From NCBI RefSeq assembly GCF_017916455.1, contig NZ_JAFMSY010000002.1, positions 124,001-188,000 on the forward strand: 64,000 nt of DNA, in the 5' to 3' direction. Source of the DNA: Nocardioides xinjiangensis (GTDB lineage: Bacteria > Actinomycetota > Actinomycetes > Propionibacteriales > Nocardioidaceae). Numbering within the stretch: position 1 is the first letter of the stretch; every line of letters starts with the position of its first letter. The translations under genes and the position numbers were made by a program. Below are positions 7,693-20,075 of the stretch, piece after piece. Under the pieces are notes generated by a model. The model searched no databases and was not told where the DNA came from. It worked only from the letters and a program-made list of their open reading frames with translations.

Positions 7693-9114
7693 ATGGTCGC
7701 CTTGCACACCGCCGTCGCCATCCTCCTGGTGATCGCGCTCATCATCCGGGTGCGCATCGACCCCGTGATCTCGTTGATCCTCGGCTCGCTCTACCTCGGG
7801 CTGGCGGCCGGCGTCGGCTTCGCGGGCACGATCGAGGCGATCACGACCGGCTTCGGCGGCATCATGGCCGAGGTCGGCCTCCTCATCGGGTTCGGCGTCC
7901 TCATCGGGTCGCTGCTCCACTCCACCGGCGCGTTCCGCCGCCTGGTCGGGCTGCTGGTCCAGCGGGTGGGTCCGGGCCGGCTGCCGTACGCGCTCACCTC
8001 GATGCTCGCGGTGGTGATGCCCTCGATCTACGTCGACGTGCAGGTCGTGCTGGCCGCGCCGGTGGCGCGCTCCGCCTCGCCGTTCATCGGCAAGGTGGGT
8101 CTGCCCGTCCTGGCCTCCGCGCTCGGCTGCGGGATCTTCGCCGGCTACGTCTTCGTCATCCCGGGCCTCGCCGCGATCTCGATCGCGGGGCTGCTCGACA
8201 TCCGGCTCGGCGACTGGCTCGTCTACGGCGTGGTCATCGGCCTCGTCACCGCGGTCGTGTCCACGATGCTGATGCGGCTGCTCTTCCACGCCGGCGGCTT
8301 CTGGAACGTCGCGACCGACGAGGAGCCCGACGAGGCGATGATCGAGCAGGAGGCCGCCGACCGCGCCTACCTGACCGGCGAGGCGGGCTCCTCGCAGGAG
8401 GCCCTCGCGCAGACCGAGGCGTCCGCGAGCGCCGCCGAGGCCGGTGAGGGCGTACGCCGCCTGCCGCTGCTGGTTCTCCTGCTGCCGATCCTCGTCCCGC
8501 TGCTGCTCATCGCCTTCGGCGCGTTCGCCGAGCTCGGCGGTTGGTCCACCGACGTCATCGCGTTCCTCGGCGACGCCAACGTCGCCCTCTTCATCGGCCT
8601 GCTGGGGGCCTACACCCTGTCCCGCGCCTCGGTGGGCCCGGAGCGGACCAACGAGGCGATGGAGGACGGCTTCCACACCACCGGCGAGATCCTGCTCATC
8701 ACCGGCGTGGGCGGCTCGCTGGGCGCGGTCATCGAGGCGACCGGCCTCGACAAGGTGCTCGGCGACCTGTTCTCGGCCGACGCCGGCGCGCCAGTGGTGC
8801 TGAGCATCCTGCTCGCGTGGTTCATCGCGGCGGTGCTGCACCTGGCCATCGGCTCGGTCTCGGTCGCGGCGATCACCGCGGCCGGCATCATCGCGCCGGT
8901 CCTCGACTCGATCACGGTCTCCCCCATTGTCGTGGGGCTCGCCATCGCGTCGGGCGCGATGTTCGCGCTGCAGGTCAACAGCAACTTCTTCTGGATGTTC
9001 AAGTCCCTGCTGGGGCTCTCGACGAAGGGCACGCTCAAGACGCTGACGCTCGTCACCTCGGTGGCGTCGGTCGTGTCGCTGCCGCTCGTGATGGCGGCCG
9101 CGCTGGTCCTCTGA
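7693..9114 (+). CDS. GntP-family permease (gluconate/organic acid:H+ symporter)
   Basis: A 473-residue polytopic protein with about 12 hydrophobic segments. Recognisable GntP features include the glycine-rich FGGIMAEVGLLIGFG and GVGGSLGAVIEATGL segments, the AVVMPSIYVDVQVVL segment and the C-terminal AIASGAMFALQVNSNFFWMF. A hydrophilic central insert at about 212-256, rich in Glu and Ala, separates the two halves and is longer than in E. coli GntP. The start ATG has GGGGAGCCC just upstream as Shine-Dalgarno. No kinase or dehydratase gene is adjacent, so the substrate stays open. It ends convergent with the histidine kinase gene. Confidence 0.87.
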   Translation: MVALHTAVAILLVIALIIRVRIDPVISLILGSLYLGLAAGVGFAGTIEAITTGFGGIMAEVGLLIGFGVLIGSLLHSTGAFRRLVGLLVQRVGPGRLPYALTSMLAVVMPSIYVDVQVVLAAPVARSASPFIGKVGLPVLASALGCGIFAGYVFVIPGLAAISIAGLLDIRLGDWLVYGVVIGLVTAVVSTMLMRLLFHAGGFWNVATDEEPDEAMIEQEAADRAYLTGEAGSSQEALAQTEASASAAEAGEGVRRLPLLVLLLPILVPLLLIAFGAFAELGGWSTDVIAFLGDANVALFIGLLGAYTLSRASVGPERTNEAMEDGFHTTGEILLITGVGGSLGAVIEATGLDKVLGDLFSADAGAPVVLSILLAWFIAAVLHLAIGSVSVAAITAAGIIAPVLDSITVSPIVVGLAIASGAMFALQVNSNFFWMFKSLLGLSTKGTLKTLTLVTSVASVVSLPLVMAAALVL

Positions 9115-9231
9115 CCGGGCCCTCGCCACGGGGGCGGGTATTGAGCCAGGCGCGCGGCGGAAACTCTCGGGGTCGGTCTGCCGGGTCGCGATCGACTCGA
9201 GCAGGACGACCGCGGTCGAGCCGGTCACCGG

Positions 9232-11163
9232 TCACCGGTCTCCGGCGTCCAGGGGGAATCGGATGACGAACGTCGTCGGGCTGTCCTCGGCCGGGGGCTG
9301 GTAGACGGCGTCGCCGCCGTGGCCCCTGGCGATCTCGCGCACGAGGTAGAGGCCCAGGCCGGTCCCGCTGGTGGCACCGGCCGTGGCGAACCGGTCGAAC
9401 AGCCGTGGGACCAGCTCGTGGGGCGCGCCCCGGCCGGCGTCGGTGACCCGGAGCTCGACCTGGTCGTCGCGCACTGTCGCCGCCACGCTGAACGGCGGGG
9501 ATCCGTGGCGGACGGCGTTGTCGAGCAGGTTGTCGAGCGCCTGGGCGAGGCGCACCTCGTCGGCACGGAGGACGGCCCCGTCGGGGACGTCCACCTCGAC
9601 GTGGACGGCGGGGCTCGCGGCCGCCCGCCGCAGCGCGGCGCTCCGCACCAGCTCGCGGAGCGAGACGGTCTCGGCCCGGAAGTGCATGCCGCCGCCCTGC
9701 AGCTGCGAGGCCGCGGTCAGGTCGGCAGCCAGCCGGCGGAGCCGGTCCGCGCTGCTCCGGATGCCGCGGAAGAAGCGCTCGCGCTCCTCGGGGGTCATCT
9801 GCCGCTCCGACATCTGGAGGGCATGCGCACTGCCGTCGATCACGGCCGTGGGGTTCCTGAGCTCGTGTGCCGTCACGGCGAGCAGCCGCGCCTGCTCGGC
9901 CATGGCCTCCAGCCGGTTCTCGGCGTTCTCGCGCTGCTCGGTCTGGTCGCGGGTGATCTTGGCGAAACCGATGTGCCGACCGCGGTCGTCGTGGACGGGG
10001 GTGATGACGACGCTTGCCCAGAAACGGCTGCCGTCCTGGCGTACGCGCCAGCCCTCCTCGGCGAACGACCCGTCGCGCAGCGCCGCCTCGAGGTTGCGCT
10101 CGGGATGGCCGGTCAGCTGCTCCTCCTCGGGGTAGAACACCCGGAAGTGGCGCCCGACGATCTCGTTCGCCTGGTAGCCCTTGATCCGCCGCGCCCCCGC
10201 GTTCCAGCTCATCACCAGCCCCCTGGCGTCGAGCATGAACACGGCGTACTCCTCGACGGCGGCGACCAGGAGGCGGAACTTCTCCTCGGTGCGGTGCAGC
10301 TCCTCCTCGGCGGTGCGCTGGGCGGTGATGTCCTGGACCTGCGCGAAGACGTAGAGCATCTGCCCGACCGAGTCGCGGATCGGGACCAGGGTCACGCGGG
10401 CGGTGCGCACCTCGGTGGCCCAGGGCAGCCCCGGGATGGGGTGCTCGAACGTCGCCACGTTCTCCTGCGAGGTCCGCAACGTCTCGAGGTGGCGGTCCAG
10501 GACGTCGCCCAGCCCACCGGTCAGGCGGCCGTAGTCGACACCGACGAGCTCCCTCGGCTCGCACGACATCAGGTCGGCGAGGGCGTCGTTGGCCCGCACG
10601 ATCGTGGCGTGCACGGTCAGGGTGGCCATGCCGATCGCTGCTCGGTCGAAGAGCTCGCGGAACCCCTCGACGTGGTCGTCGAGGATCTCCTGCTCCACCC
10701 GCGCCACGTCGACGCCCGCCTCGCGCAGCTCCTCGGGGTCCTCGTCCGGCGGGAGAGGGATGTCTGCGACGGCCTCCGCCCCCGCTCCGCGCAGGCTCCG
10801 CAGGAGCCGGTCGGGGAGCTCCTCCAGAGGGATCGACTTCTCGATGAGGTCGAGCGCGCCGAGCTCGCGGACCTCCATGGCGAGGTGGTCGCCGCTGAAC
10901 CCGCTGAACATCACGACCGCTGTGTCCGGCCGCACCGCGAGGATCGACGGCAGCGTCTCGAGACCGTCCATGGCTGCCATCGAGACGTCGAGGAGCACGA
11001 GCTCCGGCTCGTGCCGGATCACCAGCTCGATGGCCTGCTCCCCGTCCGCGGCCTCACCGAGGACCTCGAACGTGCCCGAGGCTTCGAGCCGCATGCGCAC
11101 CAGAGTGCGCACGTCGACCGAGTCGTCGACCAGCACCACCGACACCTTGCCGGGCTCCGCCAC
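9232..11163 (-). CDS. Soluble REC-PAS-PAS histidine kinase
   Basis: A 643-residue signalling protein with a response-regulator receiver domain at the N-terminus (VVLVDDS, phospho-acceptor Asp59 in LLDVSM, MFSGF, and the conserved Lys in IEKS), a linker, two PAS domains (about 165-290 and 290-415), then HisKA with His433 in TAHELRNP and a complete HATPase (NLLDNAVRHG, VTDAGRGAP, GTGLGLYLV). There is no membrane segment or HAMP, so it should be cytosolic and fed by another kinase or an intracellular cue through PAS. GTG at 11163 is chosen for GGAGG nine bases upstream; GTG at 11169 is a close alternative. No separate response regulator is adjacent. Confidence 0.92.
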   Translation of the reverse strand: MAEPGKVSVVLVDDSVDVRTLVRMRLEASGTFEVLGEAADGEQAIELVIRHEPELVLLDVSMAAMDGLETLPSILAVRPDTAVVMFSGFSGDHLAMEVRELGALDLIEKSIPLEELPDRLLRSLRGAGAEAVADIPLPPDEDPEELREAGVDVARVEQEILDDHVEGFRELFDRAAIGMATLTVHATIVRANDALADLMSCEPRELVGVDYGRLTGGLGDVLDRHLETLRTSQENVATFEHPIPGLPWATEVRTARVTLVPIRDSVGQMLYVFAQVQDITAQRTAEEELHRTEEKFRLLVAAVEEYAVFMLDARGLVMSWNAGARRIKGYQANEIVGRHFRVFYPEEEQLTGHPERNLEAALRDGSFAEEGWRVRQDGSRFWASVVITPVHDDRGRHIGFAKITRDQTEQRENAENRLEAMAEQARLLAVTAHELRNPTAVIDGSAHALQMSERQMTPEERERFFRGIRSSADRLRRLAADLTAASQLQGGGMHFRAETVSLRELVRSAALRRAAASPAVHVEVDVPDGAVLRADEVRLAQALDNLLDNAVRHGSPPFSVAATVRDDQVELRVTDAGRGAPHELVPRLFDRFATAGATSGTGLGLYLVREIARGHGGDAVYQPPAEDSPTTFVIRFPLDAGDR

Positions 11164-11295
11164 CTTCACGATCCTCCATCTGCCGGGCCCACCACACTCT
11201 CGCGACCCCGCAGTGTGTACCACGACTCGCCTCCTGCCGCGGTTCCCCCCACGCCCCTTCCCGATGCGCGTCGCCGACACCGAGGGACGGCTCGC

Positions 11296-15072
<3,777 letters not shown>

Positions 15073-15107
15073 GGCTGCGTGGCTCCTCTCGGGCTGCGGT
15101 GGGTGCC

Positions 15108-15113
15108 AGCCTA
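15108..15113 (-). promoter_or_regulatory. Candidate -10 box for metH
   Basis: TAGGCT on the minus strand, 35 bases before the chosen GTG start, giving a leader of about 29 bases that contains the Shine-Dalgarno. No convincing -35 element is visible. Confidence 0.35.
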
Positions 15114-15204
15114 GGACGGGGTCCGACGCGCGGACGTGGTTCCCACATGGTGGCACCGGCGCGTCGGGCGGCGAAATCACGACGGCACGCTGGGCCGCGC
15201 GGCC

Positions 15205-15210
15205 TAGGCT
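15205..15210 (+). promoter_or_regulatory. -10 box for leaderless PAC2 gene
   Basis: TAGGCT is six bases before GTG at 15217, so the transcript probably begins at the start codon. Confidence 0.5.
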
Positions 15211-15216
15211 GAGCAG

Positions 15217-16062
15217 GTGATCGAGTTCGACGACGTGCAGGACCTCGTCTCCCCCGTGGTGATCGCGGCGTTCGAGGGGTGGAACGACGCCGCCGACGCC
15301 GCCTCCGGGCTGGTCGACCACCTGATGGAGCAGTGGAAGGCCGAGGTGATCGGCGCGATCGACCCCGAGGAGTTCTACGACTTCCAGGTCAACCGGCCCG
15401 TCATCGGCACCGACCACAACGGGCACCGCCGGCTCACGTGGCCGACGACCCGCATCGCGGTCGCGCGGCCGGCGGAGCTCGACCGCGACGTGATCCTCGT
15501 GCGCGGCATCGAGCCGAACATGAAGTGGCGCCAGTTCTGCGCCGAGCTGCTCGCCGCGTGCGACGACCTGGGCGCGGAGCTCGTCGTGACGATGGGCGCG
15601 CTGCTCGCGGACACGCCCCACACCCGGCCGATCCCGGTCACGGGCACCGCCAGCGAGCCCGAGCTCGTCGACCGGCTCGCGCTCGAGCAGTCGACCTACG
15701 AGGGTCCGACCGGCATCGTCGGGGTCTTCAACGACGCGTGCACGCAGCTCGACATCCCCGCCGTGTCCTACTGGGCCGCGGTCCCCCACTACGTCGCGCA
15801 GCCGCCGTGCCCCAAGGCCACGCTCGCGCTGCTCGGGCAGCTCGAGGAGCTGCTGCAGGCGCCGATGCCGCTGGGCGAGCTCGCCGAGGACGCCAAGGCG
15901 TGGGAGCGCGGCGTCGACGAGCTCGCCGCGGAGGACGAGGACGTCGCCGACTACGTGCGCGCCCTCGAGGAGACCCGCGACACCGCCGACCTCCCGGAGG
16001 CCTCCGGCGAGGCGATCGCCCGCGAGTTCGAGCGCTACCTCAAGCGCCGCGACACGGACTGA
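15217..16062 (+). CDS. PAC2 family protein (first of two in the window)
   Basis: A 281-residue protein of the PAC2 (proteasome assembly chaperone 2-like) family widespread in actinobacteria. Landmarks include [17 protein letters not shown] near the N-terminus, [51 protein letters not shown] and an acidic helical C-terminus. Structures of this family are related to archaeal PbaB and eukaryotic PAC2 chaperones, but the bacterial function is not established. It is divergent from metH, as in mycobacteria. A second member is encoded at 59216-60175. The start is GTG with a -10 box six bases upstream. The family call is firm; a link to the proteasome is only inferred. Confidence 0.9.
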   Translation: MIEFDDVQDLVSPVVIAAFEGWNDAADAASGLVDHLMEQWKAEVIGAIDPEEFYDFQVNRPVIGTDHNGHRRLTWPTTRIAVARPAELDRDVILVRGIEPNMKWRQFCAELLAACDDLGAELVVTMGALLADTPHTRPIPVTGTASEPELVDRLALEQSTYEGPTGIVGVFNDACTQLDIPAVSYWAAVPHYVAQPPCPKATLALLGQLEELLQAPMPLGELAEDAKAWERGVDELAAEDEDVADYVRALEETRDTADLPEASGEAIAREFERYLKRRDTD

Positions 16063-16121
16063 CCGCGCCGCCTCCCCCTTGCGGTTGGCGTACGCCGGCT
16101 CGCTCGTCGGCGATCCCGTCG

Positions 16122-16623
16122 GCGGTGAGTGGCGCAGGTTTCGGACCGTGGGAACGTGCGTCACGCACCGCTGGGCGCCCGGCGTACGCCGAGACGCCCG
16201 CGCGGCGGTGAGCGGCGCAGGTTTGGGCGGCGGAAACGTGCCTCACGCACCGCCCACCCGCGCGGCGGTGAGTGAGACAGGTTTCGGAGCGCGGAAACGT
16301 GCCTCACGCACCGCTGGGCGCCCGACGCACGCCGACACGCCCGTCGGCGGTGAGTGGCGCAGGTTTCGGGCGGCGGAAACGTGCCTCACGCACCGCCCAC
16401 CCGCGCGGCGGTGAGTGGCGCAGGTTCCGGGCGGCGGGAACGTGCCTCACGCACCGCTTATCCGCGCGGCGTACGCCGACACACCCGCGCGGCGGTGAGT
16501 GGCGCAGGTTCCGGACCGCCGAAACCTGCCTCACGCACCGCCCGCCCGCCCGACGTACGCCGACACGCCGCCGGCGGTGAGTGGCGCAGGTTCCGAACCG
16601 CGAGAACCTGCCTCACGCACCGC
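16122..16623. repeat. Array A: seven 50-bp imperfect palindromes
   Basis: Units at 16122-16171, 16205-16253, 16265-16314, 16347-16396, 16408-16457, 16492-16541 and 16574-16623. Each begins GCGGTGAG and ends CTCACGCACCGC or a close variant, and folds as a stem of about 19 bp around a loop of about 12 bases. Spacers alternate about 33 and 11 bases at first, so units 1, 3 and 5 are exactly 143 bp apart. Long spacers share the core CGTACGCCGACACGCCCG or variants. The array fills the 573-bp gap between the convergent PAC2 and mshC genes. No gene is supported in this gap. Confidence 0.95.
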
Positions 16624-16635
16624 CCCGTACCTACG

Positions 16636-17874
16636 TCAGAGCGACAGGCCCAGCGCCGCGTCGACCAGCCGGTGCACGGTCGCCGCCGCCTCGGGGTCCG
16701 AGGTGTCCGCGAGGCCATGGGTGCCGAGGGTGGCCTCGACCCAGTCCTGGACGGCCGCCACGGCGGTGGGCGCGTCGAGGTCGGAGGCGAGGGCGGCGAG
16801 GACGCGCTCGACCACCGGCGCGGCGGGCGCCCCGGCGCCGAGCGCGAGGGCGCGACGCCAGTCTTCGAGGGTGTCGACGGCGTCCCAGAGCTGGTCGTCG
16901 GTCCACTCCCAGTCGCTGCGGTAGTGGTGGCGCAGCAGCACGAGGCGGATCGCCATGGGGTCGACCTCGCTCATCCGCAGCGCGGAGACGAAGACGAGGT
17001 TGCCCTTGGACTTCGACATCTTCTCGCCGTCGTAGGCCACCATCCCGGCGTGGGCGTAGGCCCGCGCGAACGGCACCCCCGGCTCGGCGACCTGCGCGTG
17101 CCCGGCCCCCATCTCGTGGTGCGGGAAGACCAGGTCGCTGCCGCCGCCCTGGACGTCGAACGACGCGCCGAGGTGCTCGAGGGCGATCGCGGTGCACTCG
17201 ACGTGCCAGCCCGGGCGTCCGGGACCGAACGGGCTCGGCCACGACGGCTCGCCGTCGCGCGCGCCGCGCCACACCACGCAGTCGAGCGGGTCCTTCTTGC
17301 CCTCACGGTCGGGGTCGCCGCCGCGCTCGCCGAAGATGTCCAGCATCTGCGCACGCTCCCACCCCGACACCTCGCCGAACGCGGGGTCCGCGGTGACGGA
17401 GTAGTAGAGGTCGGTGTCGACCTGGTAGATCGCGCCTGCCGCCTGGAGGCGCTCGATCACCGCGATCGCCAGCGGGATCGACTCCACCGCGCCGATGTAG
17501 TGGGCCGGCGGCAGGACGCGCAGGGCCTCCATGTCGTCGCGGAACAGCTGGGTCTCGCGCTGGGCGAGCTCGGCCCAGTCGACCTTGACCTTCTCGGCCC
17601 GCTCGAGCAGCGGGTCGTCGACGTCGGTGACGTTCTGCACGTAGGTCACCTCGTGGCCGGCGTTGCGCCAGGCGCGGTTGAGCAGGTCGAAGGCGACGTA
17701 CGTCGCCGCGTGGCCCATGTGGGTCGCGTCGTAGGGCGTGATCCCGCAGACGTACATCCGCGCCGGACCCTCCGGACGGGTCTCCACCAGGGCGCCGGTC
17801 GCGGTGTCGTGCACCCGCACGACGGGGCCCGTCACGGGCAGGGTGGGAACGTCGGGGGACGACCAGGCGCGCAT
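16636..17874 (-). CDS. mshC: Cysteine:1D-myo-inositol 2-amino-2-deoxy-glucopyranoside ligase
   Basis: Joins cysteine to GlcN-inositol in an ATP-dependent step of mycothiol synthesis, in the cytosol. The 412 residues match the mycobacterial enzyme. As in cysteinyl-tRNA synthetase, from which it derives, it has the adenylate-binding [10 protein letters not shown] (HIGH-like), zinc ligands in YVCGIT and WHVECTAIA with HHEMGAGH, and the KMSKSKGN loop. It lacks the anticodon-binding domain, which distinguishes it from CysS. ATG at 17874 is chosen because a TAGGCT box lies seven bases upstream. The block mshC, TIGR03843, DUF3090, TIGR03848 phosphatase is conserved in actinobacteria. Its 3' end faces palindrome array A. 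Confidence 0.96.
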   Translation of the reverse strand: MRAWSSPDVPTLPVTGPVVRVHDTATGALVETRPEGPARMYVCGITPYDATHMGHAATYVAFDLLNRAWRNAGHEVTYVQNVTDVDDPLLERAEKVKVDWAELAQRETQLFRDDMEALRVLPPAHYIGAVESIPLAIAVIERLQAAGAIYQVDTDLYYSVTADPAFGEVSGWERAQMLDIFGERGGDPDREGKKDPLDCVVWRGARDGEPSWPSPFGPGRPGWHVECTAIALEHLGASFDVQGGGSDLVFPHHEMGAGHAQVAEPGVPFARAYAHAGMVAYDGEKMSKSKGNLVFVSALRMSEVDPMAIRLVLLRHHYRSDWEWTDDQLWDAVDTLEDWRRALALGAGAPAAPVVERVLAALASDLDAPTAVAAVQDWVEATLGTHGLADTSDPEAAATVHRLVDAALGLSL

Positions 17875-17881
17875 GTCGCGC

Positions 17882-17887
17882 AGCCTA
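17882..17887 (-). promoter_or_regulatory. -10 box for leaderless mshC
   Basis: TAGGCT on the minus strand, seven bases before the ATG at 17874, with no Shine-Dalgarno. Confidence 0.5.
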
Positions 17888-17940
17888 TCGGCCGGCCGTC
17901 GAGCGCCGTGCCCGCGCACCTCGGTGGGCGCGGTCCGGCA

Positions 17941-18735
17941 TCAGAACGGCGGCCAGGGGATGACGGGGTACGCCGACGACGCAGGCGCGGGAAACTCGCC
18001 GCGGGCCAGCAGGCGGGCGACGCGCCGCCGCGTGGTGGCGACCTCGTCGTCGGTGAGCGAGGCCGCGAGCGTGGCGCCCAGCTCGGCGTCGAGGGCGGCG
18101 GCGAGCCGGCGCAGCGCCCGGTCCTCGTCGGCGGAGATCGGCTCGCCGACGAACCCCCAGAGCACGGTGCGCAGCTTGTGCTCGACGTGGAACGTCAGGC
18201 CGTGGTCGACGCCGTGGCGGTGCCCGTCGGCCATCGGCAGGACGTGCCCGCCCTTGCGGTCGGCGTTGTTGACCACCACGTCGAAGAGCGCCATCCGCCG
18301 CAGCGCTGCGGAGTCCTCGTGCACCAGCGAGACGGGCTGGTCGTGGGCGTCGAGCCCGTCGAAGACGTGGCGGTAGCCCGCCGGGACCTCACCCTCGGCG
18401 ACGATGTCGACCGGCGCCTGGTCCTCGACCTCGTCGCGCCACAGCTGCACCATCCCGGGCCCGTGCGGCCCGTCGCCGAGCACGGTCGGCGGGACGATGT
18501 CCCAGCCCAGCGCCTGCGAGACGGCGTACGACCCCACCTCGCGCGCGGCGAGGGTGCCGTCGGGGAAGTCCCACAGCGGCCGCTCCCCCGCGATCGGCTT
18601 GTAGACCACCCGCACGCCGCCGAGCTCGCCGACGAACGTGGCGTTGGAGGCGGGCAGCACGCGACCGTGGAGCGTGAGCGTGCCGGTCGGGAAGCCGTCC
18701 GGCAGCGCCTCCGGGGAGGGGTGGTCAGGGATCAC
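17941..18735 (-). CDS. SCO1664/TIGR03843 family protein (lipid-kinase-like fold)
   Basis: A 264-residue protein of a conserved actinobacterial family related to phosphatidylinositol 3/4-kinases. Seen are a lysine in a beta-strand context (GGVRVVYKPIAGERPLWDFP), the helical AAREVGSYAVSQALGW, and a catalytic-loop-like FDVVVNNADRKGGHVL followed by GVDHGLTFH, which resembles the HxD/DxG region of that superfamily. The reaction and substrate are unknown. It overlaps the end of the DUF3090 gene by 11 bases, and the two families almost always occur together, so a shared function is likely. The family is secure. Confidence 0.88.
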   Translation of the reverse strand: MIPDHPSPEALPDGFPTGTLTLHGRVLPASNATFVGELGGVRVVYKPIAGERPLWDFPDGTLAAREVGSYAVSQALGWDIVPPTVLGDGPHGPGMVQLWRDEVEDQAPVDIVAEGEVPAGYRHVFDGLDAHDQPVSLVHEDSAALRRMALFDVVVNNADRKGGHVLPMADGHRHGVDHGLTFHVEHKLRTVLWGFVGEPISADEDRALRRLAAALDAELGATLAASLTDDEVATTRRRVARLLARGEFPAPASSAYPVIPWPPF

Positions 18736-19309
18736 GGCGCCGGAAGCCGTTCGCCCGCACGCACAGGTGGCCGTCGGGGTCGATCGGCTCGCCGCAGAAG
18801 GGGCAGTCGGGGCGTCCGGCCTCGACGACCGACCGCGCCCGCTCGACGAAGGAGCGGGCCGCTGCCGCGGTGATGCGCACGAGGAAGATCTCCTCCGGCT
18901 CCGGCTCGAGGAGGTCCTCGAGGTCCTCCTGGAGCTGCTCGGGGGACACCACGGCGGCCTCGGTGAAGGGGAACACCTCGATCACCACGCGCTCGTCGGT
19001 GCCGTCCCACGACAGCGTCATCGTGCCGGCCCGGAACTCCTCCTCGATCGGCTGCTCCAGCGGCTGGGCGTCGACGAGGTCGCGCGGCGCGATGGCCGGG
19101 ATGAGCACCTCGTCGCCGGCGGCGCGCATCAGCTCGTCGAGGAGCTCGTCGATGCGCTCCGCCAGGGCCTGCACCTGCTGCTTCTCCAGCGAGACGCTCA
19201 CGAGCCGCGTGCCCTCGCGCGCCTGGAGGAAGAAGGTGCGCGAGCCGGGCTCGCCAACGGTGCCGGCGACGAAGCGCTCGGGCGGGTCGAAGCGGTGCAC
19301 GACGGGCAT
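18725..19309 (-). CDS. DUF3090 (TIGR03847) family protein with zinc-ribbon tail
   Basis: A 194-residue protein conserved next to TIGR03843 and TIGR03848 in actinobacteria. The N-terminus HRFDPPERFVAGTVGEPGSRTF is the family signature. The middle is acidic (EDLEDLLEPEPEE), and the C-terminus CPFCGEPIDPDGHLC holds three cysteines plus a histidine suited to binding one zinc ion. The function is unknown. ATG at 19309 is chosen because a TAGGGT box lies seven bases upstream; the longer frame to 19429 overlaps the phosphatase gene. The -10 box is inside the phosphatase stop region, so the gene can be transcribed independently. Confidence 0.92.
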   Translation of the reverse strand: MPVVHRFDPPERFVAGTVGEPGSRTFFLQAREGTRLVSVSLEKQQVQALAERIDELLDELMRAAGDEVLIPAIAPRDLVDAQPLEQPIEEEFRAGTMTLSWDGTDERVVIEVFPFTEAAVVSPEQLQEDLEDLLEPEPEEIFLVRITAAAARSFVERARSVVEAGRPDCPFCGEPIDPDGHLCVRANGFRRRDP

Positions 19310-19316
19310 GTGACTC

Positions 19317-19322
19317 ACCCTA
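19317..19322 (-). promoter_or_regulatory. -10 box for leaderless DUF3090 gene
   Basis: TAGGGT seven bases before ATG at 19309. Its first three bases are also the stop codon of the upstream phosphatase gene. Confidence 0.5.
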
Positions 19323-20042
19323 GGACCCTGCTGTCTGAGGCCCGGCCCCTCCACCCACCTCGGCGTCCGCGCGGCGCGCGCGGGACGTGCGGCGCGGCTT
19401 GCGCGGCGGCGTGAGCCAGGCCAGGTCACCGCCGTGGGTGTTCGTGCCGAGCACGAAGGGACGCGTCTCGGTGTAGCGCACGACCGACACCGACGCGGGG
19501 TCGACGTAGATGCGCTGGAAGAGGTCGAGGTGGGTCCCGAGGGCGTCGGCCAGGACCGACTTGATGACGTCGCCGTGGCTGACCGCGAGCCACACGGCGT
19601 CGTCGCCGTGCTCCGACGCGACGCGCGCGTCGTGGCGGCGGATGGCGGCCACGGCGCGGTCCTGCATGGCCCGCATGGACTCCCCGCCCGGGAAGGTCGC
19701 CGCCGACGGCTGCGCCTGCACGGTGCGCCAGAGCTTCTCCTTGGCCAGCTCCTTCAGCGGCCGGCCCTGCCACTCGCCGTAGTCGCACTCGGTGAGCTGC
19801 TTGTCGGTGCCGGCCCGCAGCGGCGCGGCCTGCCGGGAGGTGATCTCCCTGGCGGTCTCCCGGCACCGCTCGAGCGGGCTCGTGACGGCCGCGGCGAGAC
19901 GTACGCCCGCCAGCCGCTCCCCGACCGCGACGGCCTGTGCGACGCCGGCCTCGTCGAGGTGGACCCCGGCGAGCCGGCCGGCCAGGACACCCGTCGCGTT
20001 GGCCGTGGAGCGCCCGTGGCGGACGAGGATGACGGTGGGCAC
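19320..20042 (-). CDS. Histidine phosphatase family protein (TIGR03848, MSMEG_4193-like)
   Basis: A 240-residue phosphoglycerate-mutase-like phosphatase. The catalytic RHG motif is VILVRHGRSTANATG, the conserved arginine is in TSPLERCRETA, and the second catalytic histidine is in WLAVSHGDVIKSVLAD. The acid/base glutamate is likely in GGESMRAMQDR. It lies in the conserved mshC neighbourhood, but the substrate is not known. The basic C-terminal tail is variable in the family. The start is GTG at 20042 with TAGGGT seven bases upstream, so it is leaderless and shares a very compact divergent promoter with corA. Confidence 0.92.
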   Translation of the reverse strand: MPTVILVRHGRSTANATGVLAGRLAGVHLDEAGVAQAVAVGERLAGVRLAAAVTSPLERCRETAREITSRQAAPLRAGTDKQLTECDYGEWQGRPLKELAKEKLWRTVQAQPSAATFPGGESMRAMQDRAVAAIRRHDARVASEHGDDAVWLAVSHGDVIKSVLADALGTHLDLFQRIYVDPASVSVVRYTETRPFVLGTNTHGGDLAWLTPPRKPRRTSRARRADAEVGGGAGPQTAGS

Positions 20043-20049
20043 GACGACG

Positions 20050-20068
20050 ACCCTAGTGGGACTAGCCT
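20050..20068. promoter_or_regulatory. Back-to-back -10 boxes of divergent phosphatase and corA genes
   Basis: The minus-strand box TAGGGT (20050-20055) serves the phosphatase and the plus-strand box TAGCCT (20063-20068) serves corA. Each is exactly seven bases from its start codon and they are seven bases apart, so the two -35 regions must lie across each other's -10 box. Confidence 0.55.
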
Positions 20069-20075
20069 GAGCGCC

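Noticed and set aside
15073..15216. Cobalamin riboswitch before metH
   Set aside because: The gap is only 144 bp and holds two divergent promoters. No B12-box sequence was seen.
15073..16164. Extension of metH upstream of 15072
   Set aside because: The frame stays open through sequence antisense to the PAC2 gene, while homologues begin near the LDGAMGT motif and a Shine-Dalgarno precedes GTG at 15072.
16122..16623. The palindrome arrays as CRISPR arrays
   Set aside because: Repeats are long near-perfect palindromes, spacers are similar to one another and of two size classes, and no cas genes occur in the window.
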